From the NCBI GenBank assembly GCA_905339235.1, contig CAJPFG010000010.1:226531-290530 (forward strand): a stretch of 64,000 nucleotides of DNA, written 5' to 3'. The position numbers were made by a program, and so were the translations under genes. Shown here piece after piece: positions 53,245 to 62,293 of this stretch; the first letter of the stretch is position 1, and each line of letters begins with the position of its first letter. This stretch comes from Phycisphaerales bacterium (GTDB taxonomy: Bacteria; Planctomycetota; Phycisphaerae; Phycisphaerales; UBA1924). The notes below the pieces were generated by a model. That model searched no databases. It was not told the origin of the DNA and worked only from the letters and a program-made list of their open reading frames with translations.

Positions 53245-53916
53245 ATGCGTACCAGCCTATGTGTTTTCACGGCGTGCTGCGCCCTTGGCCCCGCGGCCCT
53301 TGGCGATGTCTTGGGCTTTCGGTCCTGGCTCGACACCAACGGCTTCGGCACCAACAACGCCTCCAACCTCTGGCAGGGCCGCGTCGGCTCCGCCACCGGT
53401 TCGTTCATGAGTTCCGCCGGAACTTCCTGGGTCACCGTCGGCCCCCAGTTCAGCGTGCCCCTGATGGGCCCGCTGATCAACATCGGCGGCGAGAACGGCG
53501 CGGCCGGCCCCGCCACGTTCGACGGGCTCTGGGCCCACCCGGGCGCCGGCGTCCCCGCGGTACTCGTCTTTGCACCCCAGGCGCCCACCTTCGTTGACGG
53601 AATGACCGTACATTCGGAACTCATCGCCAACGGCCTGTCCGGCAACGGCGTGCAGTTCACCGTCTACGCGACCGTCGGCGGCAACACCGGTTCTCTTGGC
53701 ACCACCACGCTCACCGGCGTCACTGATCGGCTCGACGTCTTCGCGCTCCCCTCAACGACGCTCCTCAACCCCGGCGACACGCTCTCGCTCTACATCTCCG
53801 ACAACGGCAACTACCTCTACGACCATGTGAACTTCAACGCGGTGATCGCCGTTCCCGCGCCGTCCTCCATCGCGCTCGCCGGCGTCCTGATTGCCGCTCG
53901 CCGCCGCCGAAAGTGA
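53245..53916 (+). CDS. PEP-CTERM sorting-domain protein
   Basis: A 223-residue exported protein. Signal peptide MRTSLCVFTACCALGPAALG, then a beta-sandwich body with TVHSELIANGLSGNGVQFTV and TLLNPGDTLSLYISDNGNYL, the latter a Gly/Asp/Asn motif found in secreted glycan-binding folds. The tail is AVPAPSSIALAGVLI then AARRRRK, with Ser in place of the second Pro context. AGGAAGAGAG sits upstream of the ATG in a leader of about 35 bases. The gene at 53930 begins 14 bases after the stop, with its own -10 box overlapping this gene's end. Confidence 0.83.
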   Translation: MRTSLCVFTACCALGPAALGDVLGFRSWLDTNGFGTNNASNLWQGRVGSATGSFMSSAGTSWVTVGPQFSVPLMGPLINIGGENGAAGPATFDGLWAHPGAGVPAVLVFAPQAPTFVDGMTVHSELIANGLSGNGVQFTVYATVGGNTGSLGTTTLTGVTDRLDVFALPSTTLLNPGDTLSLYISDNGNYLYDHVNFNAVIAVPAPSSIALAGVLIAARRRRK

Positions 53917-53922
53917 TACGCT
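53917..53922 (+). promoter_or_regulatory. -10 box of the VOC-family gene
   Basis: TACGCT immediately follows the stop codon of the PEP-CTERM gene and ends seven bases before the GTG at 53930. This selects the GTG over a TTG at 53891. Confidence 0.42.
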
Positions 53923-53929
53923 CTGGGCC

Positions 53930-54556
53930 GTGATCCCCGCCGCCTGGCACATCGACCACGTCTTCGTGCTTGTGGCGCCGGGGGCGCCCGAGGCCGCGCT
54001 GCTCGAGCGCGCCGGGCTGGTTCCCGGCGCACGCCGCGAGCACGCCGGGCAGGGCACCGCCAACGTGTGCTTCTGCTTCGCCAATGCGTACCTCGAACTG
54101 CTTTTCATCACAAACGAGGCCCAACTTCGCTCGCCGCCCGTGGCGACAACCAGGCTCTGGGAGCGATCGCGCTGGCGTGAATCCGGTGCGTCCCCCTTCG
54201 GCGTGTGCCTCCGCGGCCCGGGCGACCCGCCCGTGCCCACGTCGCAGTACGCGGCCCCCTTTCTCCCGCAGGGCCACTCCATCCCGATCGCGACCGATGA
54301 GGACTCTCCCCTTGCCCCGATGCTCTTCTTCGCGGCGTTCCCGCCCGCCCCGCCCCCCGAGTTCGCCAACCCGCAGCGTCTCATCCGCATCACTATCGAG
54401 ACTCCGGTAGTTCCTGCCTGGTACCGCGAAGTCTCCCGCGAGGTACCCATGCTCGAACTGGTCCCGTCCGGCCATCACTCGATGAGCATCGAGGTTGACC
54501 ACTCCCACGGTCGGCGGCTCACCCTCGAGAGCCTCCCCCTGACGATCAACTGGTAA
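53930..54556 (+). CDS. VOC/glyoxalase-like protein
   Basis: A 208-residue soluble protein. WHIDHVFVLVAPGAPEAALL begins the first beta-alpha-beta unit of the vicinal oxygen chelate fold (His in IDHVF as possible metal ligand), followed by GTANVCFCFANAYLELLFIT with the Glu ligand typical of Glyoxalase_3-like proteins. SMSIEVDHSHGRRLTLESL ends the domain. Metal-dependent isomerase or dioxygenase activity is possible; the substrate is unknown. It starts with GTG and is likely transcribed from its own promoter. Confidence 0.72.
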   Translation: MIPAAWHIDHVFVLVAPGAPEAALLERAGLVPGARREHAGQGTANVCFCFANAYLELLFITNEAQLRSPPVATTRLWERSRWRESGASPFGVCLRGPGDPPVPTSQYAAPFLPQGHSIPIATDEDSPLAPMLFFAAFPPAPPPEFANPQRLIRITIETPVVPAWYREVSREVPMLELVPSGHHSMSIEVDHSHGRRLTLESLPLTINW

Positions 54557-54699
54557 CCGTCGCCCCGAACGCCGCCGATGATCCTCCGGAGCGAAAAGTG
54601 CACGGTGCTATGGCCCCCGGGCGATGTGTGGTATGCTGCATTCTCCAACCCGCCGTTCCGGCCGGGTAGCCCGTATCCGTGCATCGCAGGAGGCCCGCC

Positions 54700-55752
54700 A
54701 TGCGTTCCTCACACCGCGCGTTCACGCTGATCGAACTGCTGGTGGTCATCGCCGTGATCGCCCTGATCATCGGCATCCTGCTGCCGAGCCTGGGCAAAGC
54801 CCGCGACGCCGGGCGCTCGGTCAAGGAGATCTCCGGCATCTCGCAGGTTGCCAAGATCAGCGCTTCGTACTCGCTGGATTTCAAGGACGAGGTGATCCCG
54901 GTCCGTATCCCCAAGTATTGGATCTACTGGCAGGTCTGCGACGCCGACATGTACCCGCCCGATCCCGGCGACCGCACCGCGAAACTCACCCGCGACACCA
55001 TGCGCACCTGGCCCTGGCGGCTCATCGGCTACGCCGGCACGACGATCGAGGGCGCGTGGGTGGTCAATCGCGCCGAATACACGACGATTTTCGCCCGCGG
55101 CTTCACCGGCCGCACGCCCGAGGCCAACAACCGCGCCAGTTACCCCGACAGTTCCTTCGTCGGCGCCTTCTCCGTGCATCCTTCATTCGGAATGAACGGC
55201 GTGTTCATCGGCGGTGATGCCAACCACGCGGCCTTCAAGCAGCACGGCGCCTCGCGCTGCGGCTGGGACAACATCATGCCCGGCCGCAATCCGCGCAGCA
55301 TGGGCGGAATGTTCTACGTCACCAGGACCAGCGACGCCCGCCAGCCCTCCCTGCTCCTGACCTTCGCGGCCTCGCGCGCCGCCGACGTCAGCGGCACCGG
55401 CTTCCACGGCAACGCCCAGAACGCCGCGGACTCCCTGCTGAACAAGCGAGACGGCTTCTATAAAGTCCTGCCGCCGACCAACATCCCGCGGAGCGAGCCC
55501 GACCACGGCACCAGTTACACCATGTTGGCCGGCTGGTCGCCCACCGCGCCCCCGATCTTCAACCCCAAACTCAACCAAAGCACCTGGGGCTATCTCAACG
55601 CGCGCTACTTCGGAACCGTTGCAACCACACGATTCGACGCCAGCGCCAGCCGCATGAAACTCGCCGACCTGAAGAACATGAAGTACTGGGACAACTGGGC
55701 GCCCGAGAACACCAACAACGCCACCGGCGTCTACGTGTGGCGCCCCCGCTGA
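54700..55752 (+). CDS. Prepilin-like secreted protein
   Basis: A 350-residue protein with a type IV prepilin N-terminus: a short basic leader, then AFTLIELLVVIAVIALIIGI, with cleavage and methylation expected before Phe. The rest is a large beta-rich domain (YWQVCDADMYPPDPGDRTAK, GMFYVTRTSDARQPSLLLTF), close to the DUF1559 type abundant in planctomycetes. These assemble through type IV pilus or type II secretion machinery. AGGAGG lies six bases before the ATG and TATGCT about 60 bases upstream. No pilus assembly gene is in the window. Confidence 0.84.
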   Translation: MRSSHRAFTLIELLVVIAVIALIIGILLPSLGKARDAGRSVKEISGISQVAKISASYSLDFKDEVIPVRIPKYWIYWQVCDADMYPPDPGDRTAKLTRDTMRTWPWRLIGYAGTTIEGAWVVNRAEYTTIFARGFTGRTPEANNRASYPDSSFVGAFSVHPSFGMNGVFIGGDANHAAFKQHGASRCGWDNIMPGRNPRSMGGMFYVTRTSDARQPSLLLTFAASRAADVSGTGFHGNAQNAADSLLNKRDGFYKVLPPTNIPRSEPDHGTSYTMLAGWSPTAPPIFNPKLNQSTWGYLNARYFGTVATTRFDASASRMKLADLKNMKYWDNWAPENTNNATGVYVWRPR

Positions 55753-55754
55753 CG

Positions 55755-56678
55755 CTACGTCAGTATCTTCACGATCACCGGGTCCGCCAGGATGTCCGCG
55801 AAGTCCTGGTCCGTCCGGATGAACGCCTTGTTCGTCGGCTCCAGCGCGATCGCCTGCTTGAGATCCTCCGCGATGTTGTCGATCGTAAACGGCGGCGCGA
55901 TTCCTTTGGCCTTGGCGTGTCGCAGCAACGCCGCCTTGTTCGCCGCCGTGTTGTACCACGCCTTTTCGTACTTGATGTCCTGCTGCAACGCATCCTTGAA
56001 CAGCCGCAGGGCATTGTTCAGTTCCGTCACGTTGAAGGTCGCGGGGTTGGCCCCGTCGGGCGCCGCCAGGTAGCTCTTGGCCGTTCCGATCCCGGTCAGC
56101 ACCTCCGCCGTCGGCCCGAACTCCGCCAGGATGCGCCCGTACACCGCCTCGGCCTCGGCGAACGCGTCCTTGGCCATCAGCACGCCCGCCTCCCGCAGCA
56201 TCGGGCCGCGCCGTGATTCGATCTGGATCTTGGTCTCGACGCTCGACACGTCCGCCGCCAGTTTCCCGAGTTTGGCCGCGAGATTGTTCAGCAGCGCCCC
56301 GCCGCTGACCCCCGCGATCACGCCCACCGCCACGATCCGCAGGATCACTTCCAACTGGGGCTTGTCGTTCAGCAGATCGTCGAGCCTGAAGTCGAAGAGC
56401 GCCTTTCCGAGAAACATCAGGGCCAGCGACGCCGCGGCCCCGGTGAACACATCCCCCCAGATCCCCAGCGCCACCGACGGGCTGGTCCCGGTCTTGCTGA
56501 ACAGTTTGATGATGTTGTCGCTGGGCGACATGATCCCGTGGATGAACCCCCCGAACGCGCCCGACAGGAGGAGCACCGCCAGCACCAACAGCAGCGAGCC
56601 CATGGCCCCCGTGGTCTGGTCGATAGGCGGTTGCGTGAGCGTCGCCGTGGAGGTCTGAGCGAATACCACGAGTTGCAT
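55755..56678 (-). CDS. Membrane-anchored protein with TPR-like region
   Basis: A 307-residue protein. Two hydrophobic segments (SLLLVLAVLLLSGAFGGFIH and VALGIWGDVFTGAAASLALM) and a third at VILRIVAVGVIAGVSGGALL flank short loops. The soluble end carries a helical region (FAEAEAVYGRILAEFGPTAE, LFKDALQQDIKYEKAWYNTA) of TPR-like form. No family is recognised. The start at 56678 is the ATG with GGGGG upstream; a 5' extension lies in the divergent region. Stop is two bases from the prepilin-like gene's stop. Confidence 0.65.
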   Translation of the reverse strand: MQLVVFAQTSTATLTQPPIDQTTGAMGSLLLVLAVLLLSGAFGGFIHGIMSPSDNIIKLFSKTGTSPSVALGIWGDVFTGAAASLALMFLGKALFDFRLDDLLNDKPQLEVILRIVAVGVIAGVSGGALLNNLAAKLGKLAADVSSVETKIQIESRRGPMLREAGVLMAKDAFAEAEAVYGRILAEFGPTAEVLTGIGTAKSYLAAPDGANPATFNVTELNNALRLFKDALQQDIKYEKAWYNTAANKAALLRHAKAKGIAPPFTIDNIAEDLKQAIALEPTNKAFIRTDQDFADILADPVIVKILT

Positions 56679-56884
56679 GTGAACCCCCGTGAATGGAATC
56701 TTCTCCCAGTTGGGAAAGCCTACCCCAACCGGTCGAACCCACGCAAGTCGGCGTCGAGCACACAAATCTGTGGATTCGCGCCTCGTGAACGTCCTCAACG
56801 GGAACCCGTCAACAGTTGGCGCATCTCAACCAGCAGCCGGCGTCCAATGCCGCGAACTCCCGACTCCAACCGAAAGGACCAGCC

Positions 56885-57664
56885 ATGAAGCGATCGCTCG
56901 CCATCGCCGTTGTCGCCACGTCCCTGCTGCCTGCTTCCGTGCTATCGGCCCTTCAGCCGGAGATCGCGCCGGCCCCGGCGGCCGCGCTGCGCGTTTCGCC
57001 CCGCCAACTCGCCGAGTCCCGCCTCGCGCGGCCCGCGACGCTCGAGTTCAACGATCAGCGCCTCGAAGATGTCCTGAACGAGATCATCAGGGCCGCGAAT
57101 GTCCAGGCCACGGTCATGTGGCGCTCCGACGCCGATCCCTCCGGCCTGGACCCCGACGTGCACATCACCGTAAAGAGCGTTGCCGGAACCTTCACCGACC
57201 TCGTCGAGCGCGTGCTCGCGCAGTCCACGCCGGATGCGATCGCCGCCGCGGATTTCGCGACCTGGCAGTTCACGGAATCCGGCGATCTGCAACTCGGCCC
57301 GCGCGCCCGCCTCAACGCCTTCAAGCGCGTCGAGGCGTACCCGGTGCGCGACCTGCTCCAGGCCAGGTTCGATTTCGTCGATGCCCCGGAGATCGACCTC
57401 CAGGCCGCGCTGCAGGCCGGAGACGGCGGGAGCATGGGCGCGATCTTCCGCGATACGAGCAATGCTGAATCTCTCCGTTCCGGTGAGACCCTCGAAGATC
57501 GAGCGCAGCGCCTTATCGAGTTGATCCAGGACACCATCGAGCCCGCCCAATGGCCGGTCAACGGCGGTGACGCCGCGGCCATCCGCCCATTCCAGGATTC
57601 GCTGGTCGTCTCGGCGCCCGATTACATCCACCGCCAGATCGCCTCCGGCACTGCCCGCCCCTGA
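56885..57664 (+). CDS. Exported protein with secretin/STN-like N-terminal repeat
   Basis: A 259-residue exported protein. Signal peptide SLAIAVVATSLLPASVLSAL. TLEFNDQRLEDVLNEIIRAA and VHITVKSVAGTFTDLVERVL resemble the STN/N0 domain that begins secretins and TonB receptors (a strand-helix-strand repeat; 'low-affinity' interactor fold). The second half (DYIHRQIASGTARP) ends in another such unit (SLVVSAPDYIHRQIAS), as in planctomycete proteins with paired N0-like domains. A GAAAGGACC site precedes the ATG. Role unknown, perhaps periplasmic docking. Confidence 0.6.
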   Translation: MKRSLAIAVVATSLLPASVLSALQPEIAPAPAAALRVSPRQLAESRLARPATLEFNDQRLEDVLNEIIRAANVQATVMWRSDADPSGLDPDVHITVKSVAGTFTDLVERVLAQSTPDAIAAADFATWQFTESGDLQLGPRARLNAFKRVEAYPVRDLLQARFDFVDAPEIDLQAALQAGDGGSMGAIFRDTSNAESLRSGETLEDRAQRLIELIQDTIEPAQWPVNGGDAAAIRPFQDSLVVSAPDYIHRQIASGTARP

Positions 57665-57668
57665 TCAC

Positions 57669-57697
57669 TTGACCGCGCCGCCGATTCATGGTGCACT
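57669..57697 (+). promoter_or_regulatory. Candidate promoter of the DUF3500 gene
   Basis: TTGACC (57669-57674), a 17-base spacer and TGCACT (57692-57697). The ATG at 57714 follows 16 bases later with GGGAGG. Confidence 0.42.
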
Positions 57698-57713
57698 ATC
57701 GCCGGGAGGCCCC

Positions 57714-58778
57714 ATGACCCCCGCCAACCCCATGACCCGCCCGGTTCCCCTTTTCGCGATGACGCTCCTCGCCCTCTCCGCCCTCGCCGCGGCCAGGATC
57801 GCCCACGAGCCCTCCGCCGCCCAATCACGCCTCGCCGGCGCCGCAAAGGAGTTCCTCGCGGCCCTCCGACCGGATCTCGTGCCTCGGGCCCGACTCCCCT
57901 TCGAAGACCGCGCTCGAACCGACTGGCACTTCGTCCCCCGCCAGCGACCGGGCGTCACGCTCAAAGCACTCTCTCCCAAAGAGCGTGCCGCGGCCCACAA
58001 CCTGCTCCGCGCGGCCCTCTCCTCCCAAGGCTACCTCAAGGCCGAGGCGATCATGAGCCTCGACGCCGTCCTCCGCGAGTTGGAGCAGGCCGCGGGCGGC
58101 CCCGGAACCTCCCGCGATCCCGAACTCTACACATTCGCCGTGTTCGGCGATCCCGCGCCGGACCACCCCTGGGCCTGGCGCGTCGAAGGCCACCACCTGT
58201 CGCTCAACTTCACGTGCGGCGCAGGCGAACCTGTCGCAACCACTCCCTCCTTTTTCGGCGCGAACCCCGCGGAAGTCAGAACCGGCCCCCGCGCCGGTCT
58301 CCGCGTACTGGCACAGGAAGAAGACCTCGCCCGCGCGCTGCTTGCCTCGCTCACCCCGTCCCAGCGTGCCAGGGCCGTCATCGCCGCCGAGGCCCCACGA
58401 GACATCCTGCTCATCCCGGGCCGGGGTCGCGACGCCCTCGGCGAACCCTCCGGCCTCGCGGCCTCGGAAATGACCGACGCCCAGCGCGATCTCCTTTCGC
58501 AGTTGCTCGACGAGTTCGTGAGCAACCTCAAGCCCGACCTCGCCGAAGCGCCCCGCCAACGCATCCGCCAAGCCCTGCCCGAAATCCACTTCGCCTGGGC
58601 CGGATCCACCGAGCGCGCCCGGGGCCACTACTACCGCCTCCACGCCCCGACCTTCGCCATCGAGTACGACAACACCCAGGACCACGCCAACCACGTCCAC
58701 ACCGTCTGGCGGGATTTCGAGAACGACTTCGGCGACGCGTTACTCTCGCACTATCGCGAGGAACATCCCGCGCCCTGA
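57714..58778 (+). CDS. Secreted DUF3500-family protein
   Basis: A 354-residue exported protein with signal peptide (LFAMTLLALSALAAARIA). Family signatures: WRVEGHHLSLNFTCGAG, TPSFFGANPAEVRTGPRAGL, and near the end AIEYDNTQDHANHVHTVWRD followed by NDFGDALLSHY. The conserved His/Asp/Asn residues suggest a metal-dependent hydrolase, but DUF3500 has no known activity that I can cite. GGGAGG precedes the ATG. The frame continues 5' without a ribosome-binding site into the preceding gene's last codons. Confidence 0.82.
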   Translation: MTPANPMTRPVPLFAMTLLALSALAAARIAHEPSAAQSRLAGAAKEFLAALRPDLVPRARLPFEDRARTDWHFVPRQRPGVTLKALSPKERAAAHNLLRAALSSQGYLKAEAIMSLDAVLRELEQAAGGPGTSRDPELYTFAVFGDPAPDHPWAWRVEGHHLSLNFTCGAGEPVATTPSFFGANPAEVRTGPRAGLRVLAQEEDLARALLASLTPSQRARAVIAAEAPRDILLIPGRGRDALGEPSGLAASEMTDAQRDLLSQLLDEFVSNLKPDLAEAPRQRIRQALPEIHFAWAGSTERARGHYYRLHAPTFAIEYDNTQDHANHVHTVWRDFENDFGDALLSHYREEHPAP

Positions 58779-58797
58779 GGCGCGTTCCCGCCGGACG

Positions 58798-58803
58798 TAC
58801 CCT
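58798..58803 (+). promoter_or_regulatory. -10 box of the beta-helix protein gene
   Basis: TACCCT, five bases, then the ATG at 58809. Confidence 0.38.
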
Positions 58804-58808
58804 CACGC

Positions 58809-59945
58809 ATGCTTGCCGCCAGTGTTCTCGCCGCCTGCGTGCTCCAGCCCGTCGATTCCCTCGCCGCGCTGCGCGACGCCCTCCGCGCCGCCAGGCCCGG
58901 CGACCGCATCACCCTCGCGCCCGGCGCCTACGACGGCTCGCTCTCGCTCCCCAACATCCGCGGCGAGCAGGGCAAGCCCATCGTGATCGCCGGCGCCGAC
59001 CCCGCCAAGCCGCCCGTCATCCGCGGCCGCGGCAGCTCCATCCACCTCATCGCCCCCGCCTGGGTCACCATTGAAAACCTCATCCTCGAAGGCGCCTCCG
59101 GCAACGGCATCAACATCGACGACGGCGGCGACAAGGCCCACCCCGCGCCCGGGGTCACGCTCCGCAACCTGCACGTCCGCGACGTCGGCCCCGACGGCAA
59201 CAGCGACGGCATCAAGCTCTCCGGCCTCACCGATTTCACCGTCGAAAGCTGCACCATCGAGCGGTGGGGGAGCGGGGGCTCGGGGATCGACATGGTCGGC
59301 TGCCGCGACGGCCTGATCGTCGGCTGCACCCTCCGCCACGCCGACACCGTGGGCTCCAGCGGTATTCAACTGAAGGGCGGCACACGAGACACGGTGGTGC
59401 GAGCCTGCCGCTTCGAGCACGCCGGCTCGCGGGCGATCAACATCGGCGGCAGCACCGGTCTCCAATACTTCCGGCCCGAGCCGCGGGGTTATGAGGCCGC
59501 GGCCATCACCGTCGAGGGTTGCACGATCATCGGCTCGGAGTGCGCCCTCGCGTTCGTCGGGGTCGATGGCGCGATCGTCCGGTTCAACACGGTCTACCAC
59601 CCGACGCGCTGGGTCTTCCGCATTCTGCAGGAAACCCGCGCTCCCGGCTTCGTGCCCTCCCGCAAGGGAGACTTCACCGACAACCTCCTGGTCTTCGACA
59701 TCCCGGGCGCGAGGAACCCCAACATCGGCGACGCCACAGACCCGGCAAGTTTCACGTTTGCGCGCAACGTCTGGTTCTGCGACACCGACGCCGCGGCCAG
59801 CGAGCCGAACCTGCCGTCGGTCGAAACCGCCGGCATCTACGCCCTTGACCCCAATCTGCGAGATCCGGCGCACGGTAATTTCACGCCCGATCCTGCCGGG
59901 CCCGCGCTCAGGACCGGAGCACACGCACTTCCCGGCGCGAAATAG
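58809..59945 (+). CDS. Secreted right-handed parallel beta-helix protein
   Basis: A 378-residue protein. A short signal peptide (MLAASVLAACVLQPVDSLAA) is followed by a pectate-lyase-like start (LRAARPGDRITLAPGAYDGS) and at least eight coils with repeated strand and turn signatures (VTIENLILEGASGNGINIDD, FTVESCTIERWGSGGSGIDM, RDTVVRACRFEHAGSRAINI). These are parallel beta-helix repeats, as in polysaccharide lyases and glycoside hydrolases. Catalytic residues cannot be named. It may bind or cut the polymer made by the exopolysaccharide genes or another carbohydrate. Confidence 0.78.
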   Translation: MLAASVLAACVLQPVDSLAALRDALRAARPGDRITLAPGAYDGSLSLPNIRGEQGKPIVIAGADPAKPPVIRGRGSSIHLIAPAWVTIENLILEGASGNGINIDDGGDKAHPAPGVTLRNLHVRDVGPDGNSDGIKLSGLTDFTVESCTIERWGSGGSGIDMVGCRDGLIVGCTLRHADTVGSSGIQLKGGTRDTVVRACRFEHAGSRAINIGGSTGLQYFRPEPRGYEAAAITVEGCTIIGSECALAFVGVDGAIVRFNTVYHPTRWVFRILQETRAPGFVPSRKGDFTDNLLVFDIPGARNPNIGDATDPASFTFARNVWFCDTDAAASEPNLPSVETAGIYALDPNLRDPAHGNFTPDPAGPALRTGAHALPGAK

Positions 59946-60007
59946 TCGGTGAATCTGCGCGCGCCGCCCGGCGGCTACCCGTACTCCGCCGCGCCCCGTG
60001 CCTCTCG

Positions 60008-60013
60008 TACAGT
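60008..60013 (+). promoter_or_regulatory. -10 box of the channel-like membrane protein gene
   Basis: TACAGT ends five bases before the ATG at 60019, choosing it over a GTG at 59998. Confidence 0.4.
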
Positions 60014-60018
60014 TCCCG

Positions 60019-60429
60019 ATGTACGAGCGCAAGCACGAGCCCCTGCTCCACCGCCGCGGCTTCTATCGGCGCGTCGCCCGCCACACCGGATTCGTCGGCA
60101 TCCTTGTCGTGCCTTCGCTCGTCATCGGCGTGCTCGGGTTTCACTTCATCGAGGGCTGGGGCTGGCTCGACAGCCTGCTCGAATCTTCCATGCTCCTGGG
60201 CGGTATGGGCCCAACACAAGTCCCCGAAACCACCGCGGGGAAGATCTTCGGCTCGATCTACGCCCTGTTCTGCGGCCTGGTTCTGCTGACCGCCGCCGCG
60301 GTCATCCTTACGCCCTTCGTCCACCGTGTGCTGCACCGCTTTCATGCCGATGAAAGCGGCGCGAGAGAGAAAAGCGGCGGGGAGCACCGGCGCGCCCCTC
60401 ACCGGGATGCGCACAAGAAGCAACCCTAA
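60019..60429 (+). CDS. Small two-helix membrane protein, ion-channel-like
   Basis: A 136-residue protein with two helices (VGILVVPSLVIGVLGFHFIE and IYALFCGLVLLTAAAVILTP) separated by a loop with LESSMLLGGMGPTQVPETTA. Helix, re-entrant loop, helix with a Gly-rich turn and an Ala-Gly-Lys before the second helix is the layout of two-TM channel-like proteins found in many bacteria (VP-x-T-x-x-G-K-I-F-x-x-x-Y-A-L). The K+ selectivity filter TVGYG is missing, so conductance is unproven. Its tail is His/Arg-rich. Convergent with folBK (overlap four bases). Confidence 0.65.
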   Translation: MYERKHEPLLHRRGFYRRVARHTGFVGILVVPSLVIGVLGFHFIEGWGWLDSLLESSMLLGGMGPTQVPETTAGKIFGSIYALFCGLVLLTAAAVILTPFVHRVLHRFHADESGAREKSGGEHRRAPHRDAHKKQP

Positions 60430-61295
60430 GCCGAGCCGCCAACCCCGAACGCGGCGAAATCCGTCCGCCGCGTCAGTCGTACCCCGGCGCCCAGGCGCTT
60501 TGCGATGGTGTGGAGCGACTCGCCCGTCACGGGGTGCGCCAGCGACGAATCCAGTTCGCACAACAGCGCGGGCACGTGATGCCGCTCGAGCACCTGCTTG
60601 TGCGGCAGGCACACATCCCCCGCCTCGATCACCTGCTGGTCCAGCAGGCACAGGTCCAGGTCGATGGCGATGCCCGCGCCCTGTTCCTCGCCCCGCCCCA
60701 TCGACTTCTCGATCGCCTTGAGCCGCCGCCGGATCTCCGCCGCGGGCAGCGTCGTGCGGAGCGCTACGGCCGCGTTGAGGAAGTCCGGTTTCCCGGGCAC
60801 GTCTCCCGCGGGCGACTGATACACGCCGGTGGCCTTCAGCACGTCGCCCAGTTCGCGCACGCGCTCGAACGCCGCCCGCAGCCGTTCCTCCGGGCGAAGG
60901 TTGGAGCCCAGCACGATGTACGCCGTGCGGGCCATCTCCTCGCTCGTCCGCTCGATCTCCACCGCGACGAACCTCGCGTGCTTCTCGGCGCCCGGCTTGC
61001 ACAACTGCACGTTCACCCGCCGCACGCCGGCGTACGCCAGACACAGCCCCGCCACGTCCGTTGCCAGCGACTCGATCGTGAACCGCTGCGAACTCTCCAC
61101 GTGCCCGATGATCGCCCGCGCCACCGTGCCGTAGTTCACGCCGTGCTCGATCCGGTCCGACTCGCCGATCCGCCTCAGGTCGGTGAACAGCGTGACCGTC
61201 AGCAGCACATCCTGCACCCCGCGCCGCTCCCACTCGTGCAGGCCGATCAGAGCCTTCACGAGCAGGTCCTGGATTCGTATCCGGTCCTCGTGCAC
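60426..61295 (-). CDS. folBK: Fused dihydroneopterin aldolase and HPPK (FolB-FolK)
   Basis: A 289-residue two-domain enzyme of folate synthesis. FolB (about 1-120) converts dihydroneopterin to hydroxymethyldihydropterin: DLLVKALIGLHEWERRGVQD and the AIIGHVESSQRFTIESLATD core. FolK (about 125-289) pyrophosphorylates that product: YIVLGSNLRPEERLRAAFER, VYQSPAGDVPGKPDFLNAAV and IAIDLDLCLLDQQVIEAGDV, which holds the Mg-binding Asp pair. The GTG start follows GAGGAGG by five bases. Consecutive pathway steps in one chain are a known bacterial arrangement. No folP is adjacent. Confidence 0.9.
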   Translation of the reverse strand: MHEDRIRIQDLLVKALIGLHEWERRGVQDVLLTVTLFTDLRRIGESDRIEHGVNYGTVARAIIGHVESSQRFTIESLATDVAGLCLAYAGVRRVNVQLCKPGAEKHARFVAVEIERTSEEMARTAYIVLGSNLRPEERLRAAFERVRELGDVLKATGVYQSPAGDVPGKPDFLNAAVALRTTLPAAEIRRRLKAIEKSMGRGEEQGAGIAIDLDLCLLDQQVIEAGDVCLPHKQVLERHHVPALLCELDSSLAHPVTGESLHTIAKRLGAGVRLTRRTDFAAFGVGGSA

Positions 61296-61444
61296 GCGTT
61301 CCTCCTCTGTCTCGGCAAAGCATATGAAAGCACTCCTCCCGATTCGCCGCGGCCCCACGGGAACCCGCCGCGCCTGTGGGCGTCTGACCCTCGCGAGAGG
61401 CTCGCCCCCGGCGCACCCCCCCGTCAGCCCGAAAGTGAGGCCCC

Positions 61445-62065
61445 ATGCGCTCGTCCCCCCTGCTGCCGCTCGCCACGCTCGTGATTCCGGCCGCGCCCGC
61501 ACTGGCCGACATCACCCCCATCCCCGCCTTCGTCGGCGAACTGCGCGAGCCGGTCTTCCACCCCACGTTCCTCATCACCAACCGCATCCCGTTCTTCGGC
61601 GGCGCGGCCGACATGGTCAGTTACAACGGGACGTCCACCGTCGTCCACCTCATCTCCGGCTCGACCTTCGCCGGCGACCCGGTGACGCCGCGGACGGGCA
61701 CGCACATCCTGGGCGTGACGCAGGGGCCGATGATCCTGGAGTTCCACACACCGCTGCGGCGGTTTGGGGCGTATTTCAACAACAACAGCGGGGTGAGCAA
61801 CGCGAGCGCGGAGTTCTTCGCGGGCGCGTCGTCGCTGGGGACACGAACCGTCGTGACGCCCGCGCCGGGCAACGTGTGGACCTGGAACGGCTGGGAGTCC
61901 GACACGCCGATCACGCGGATGGTCATCACCGGCCAGGGCACGCTCAACGGATTCCTCTGGACCGACGACCTCGAAGGCTCAACGATCCCAGCGCCCGAAG
62001 CGCTCACGCTCCCGATGACGGGCATGGGCCTGACGGCGGCTCGCCGGTCTCGCGCGAAGCGATAA
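61445..62065 (+). CDS. PEP-CTERM sorting-domain protein
   Basis: A 206-residue exported protein. Signal peptide LLPLATLVIPAAPALA, then a beta-sandwich with TFAGDPVTPRTGTHILGVTQ, GPMILEFHTPLRRFGAYFNN and MVITGQGTLNGFLWTDDLEG, a pattern of PEP-CTERM proteins with an extracellular lectin-like domain. The tail TIPAPEALTLPMTGMGL, then AARRSRAKR, is the only one in the window with Glu after the PAP. GTGAGG lies upstream of the ATG. Divergent from folBK by 149 bases. Confidence 0.78.
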   Translation: MRSSPLLPLATLVIPAAPALADITPIPAFVGELREPVFHPTFLITNRIPFFGGAADMVSYNGTSTVVHLISGSTFAGDPVTPRTGTHILGVTQGPMILEFHTPLRRFGAYFNNNSGVSNASAEFFAGASSLGTRTVVTPAPGNVWTWNGWESDTPITRMVITGQGTLNGFLWTDDLEGSTIPAPEALTLPMTGMGLTAARRSRAKR

Positions 62066-62293
62066 GCTTCACGGGCTTGGCATGGGAGCAGGTGATGACT
62101 TCCTATTCGCTCGCTCGGGGAAGCAGGACTGTTGCGCAACTCGGGGTTCCGGGGCTGGATTGTCCAAGGCAGCAGGGGGCGAGCGTCGCCATCTGCGCGG
62201 CGGGGCTGAATCGGCCGCTGCCGCTCGACTTCGTCGAGTTGTCTTGGGATGGTCACCCCCCGAGGGTGAGATGAACAAGGAAGGGCTGAACCG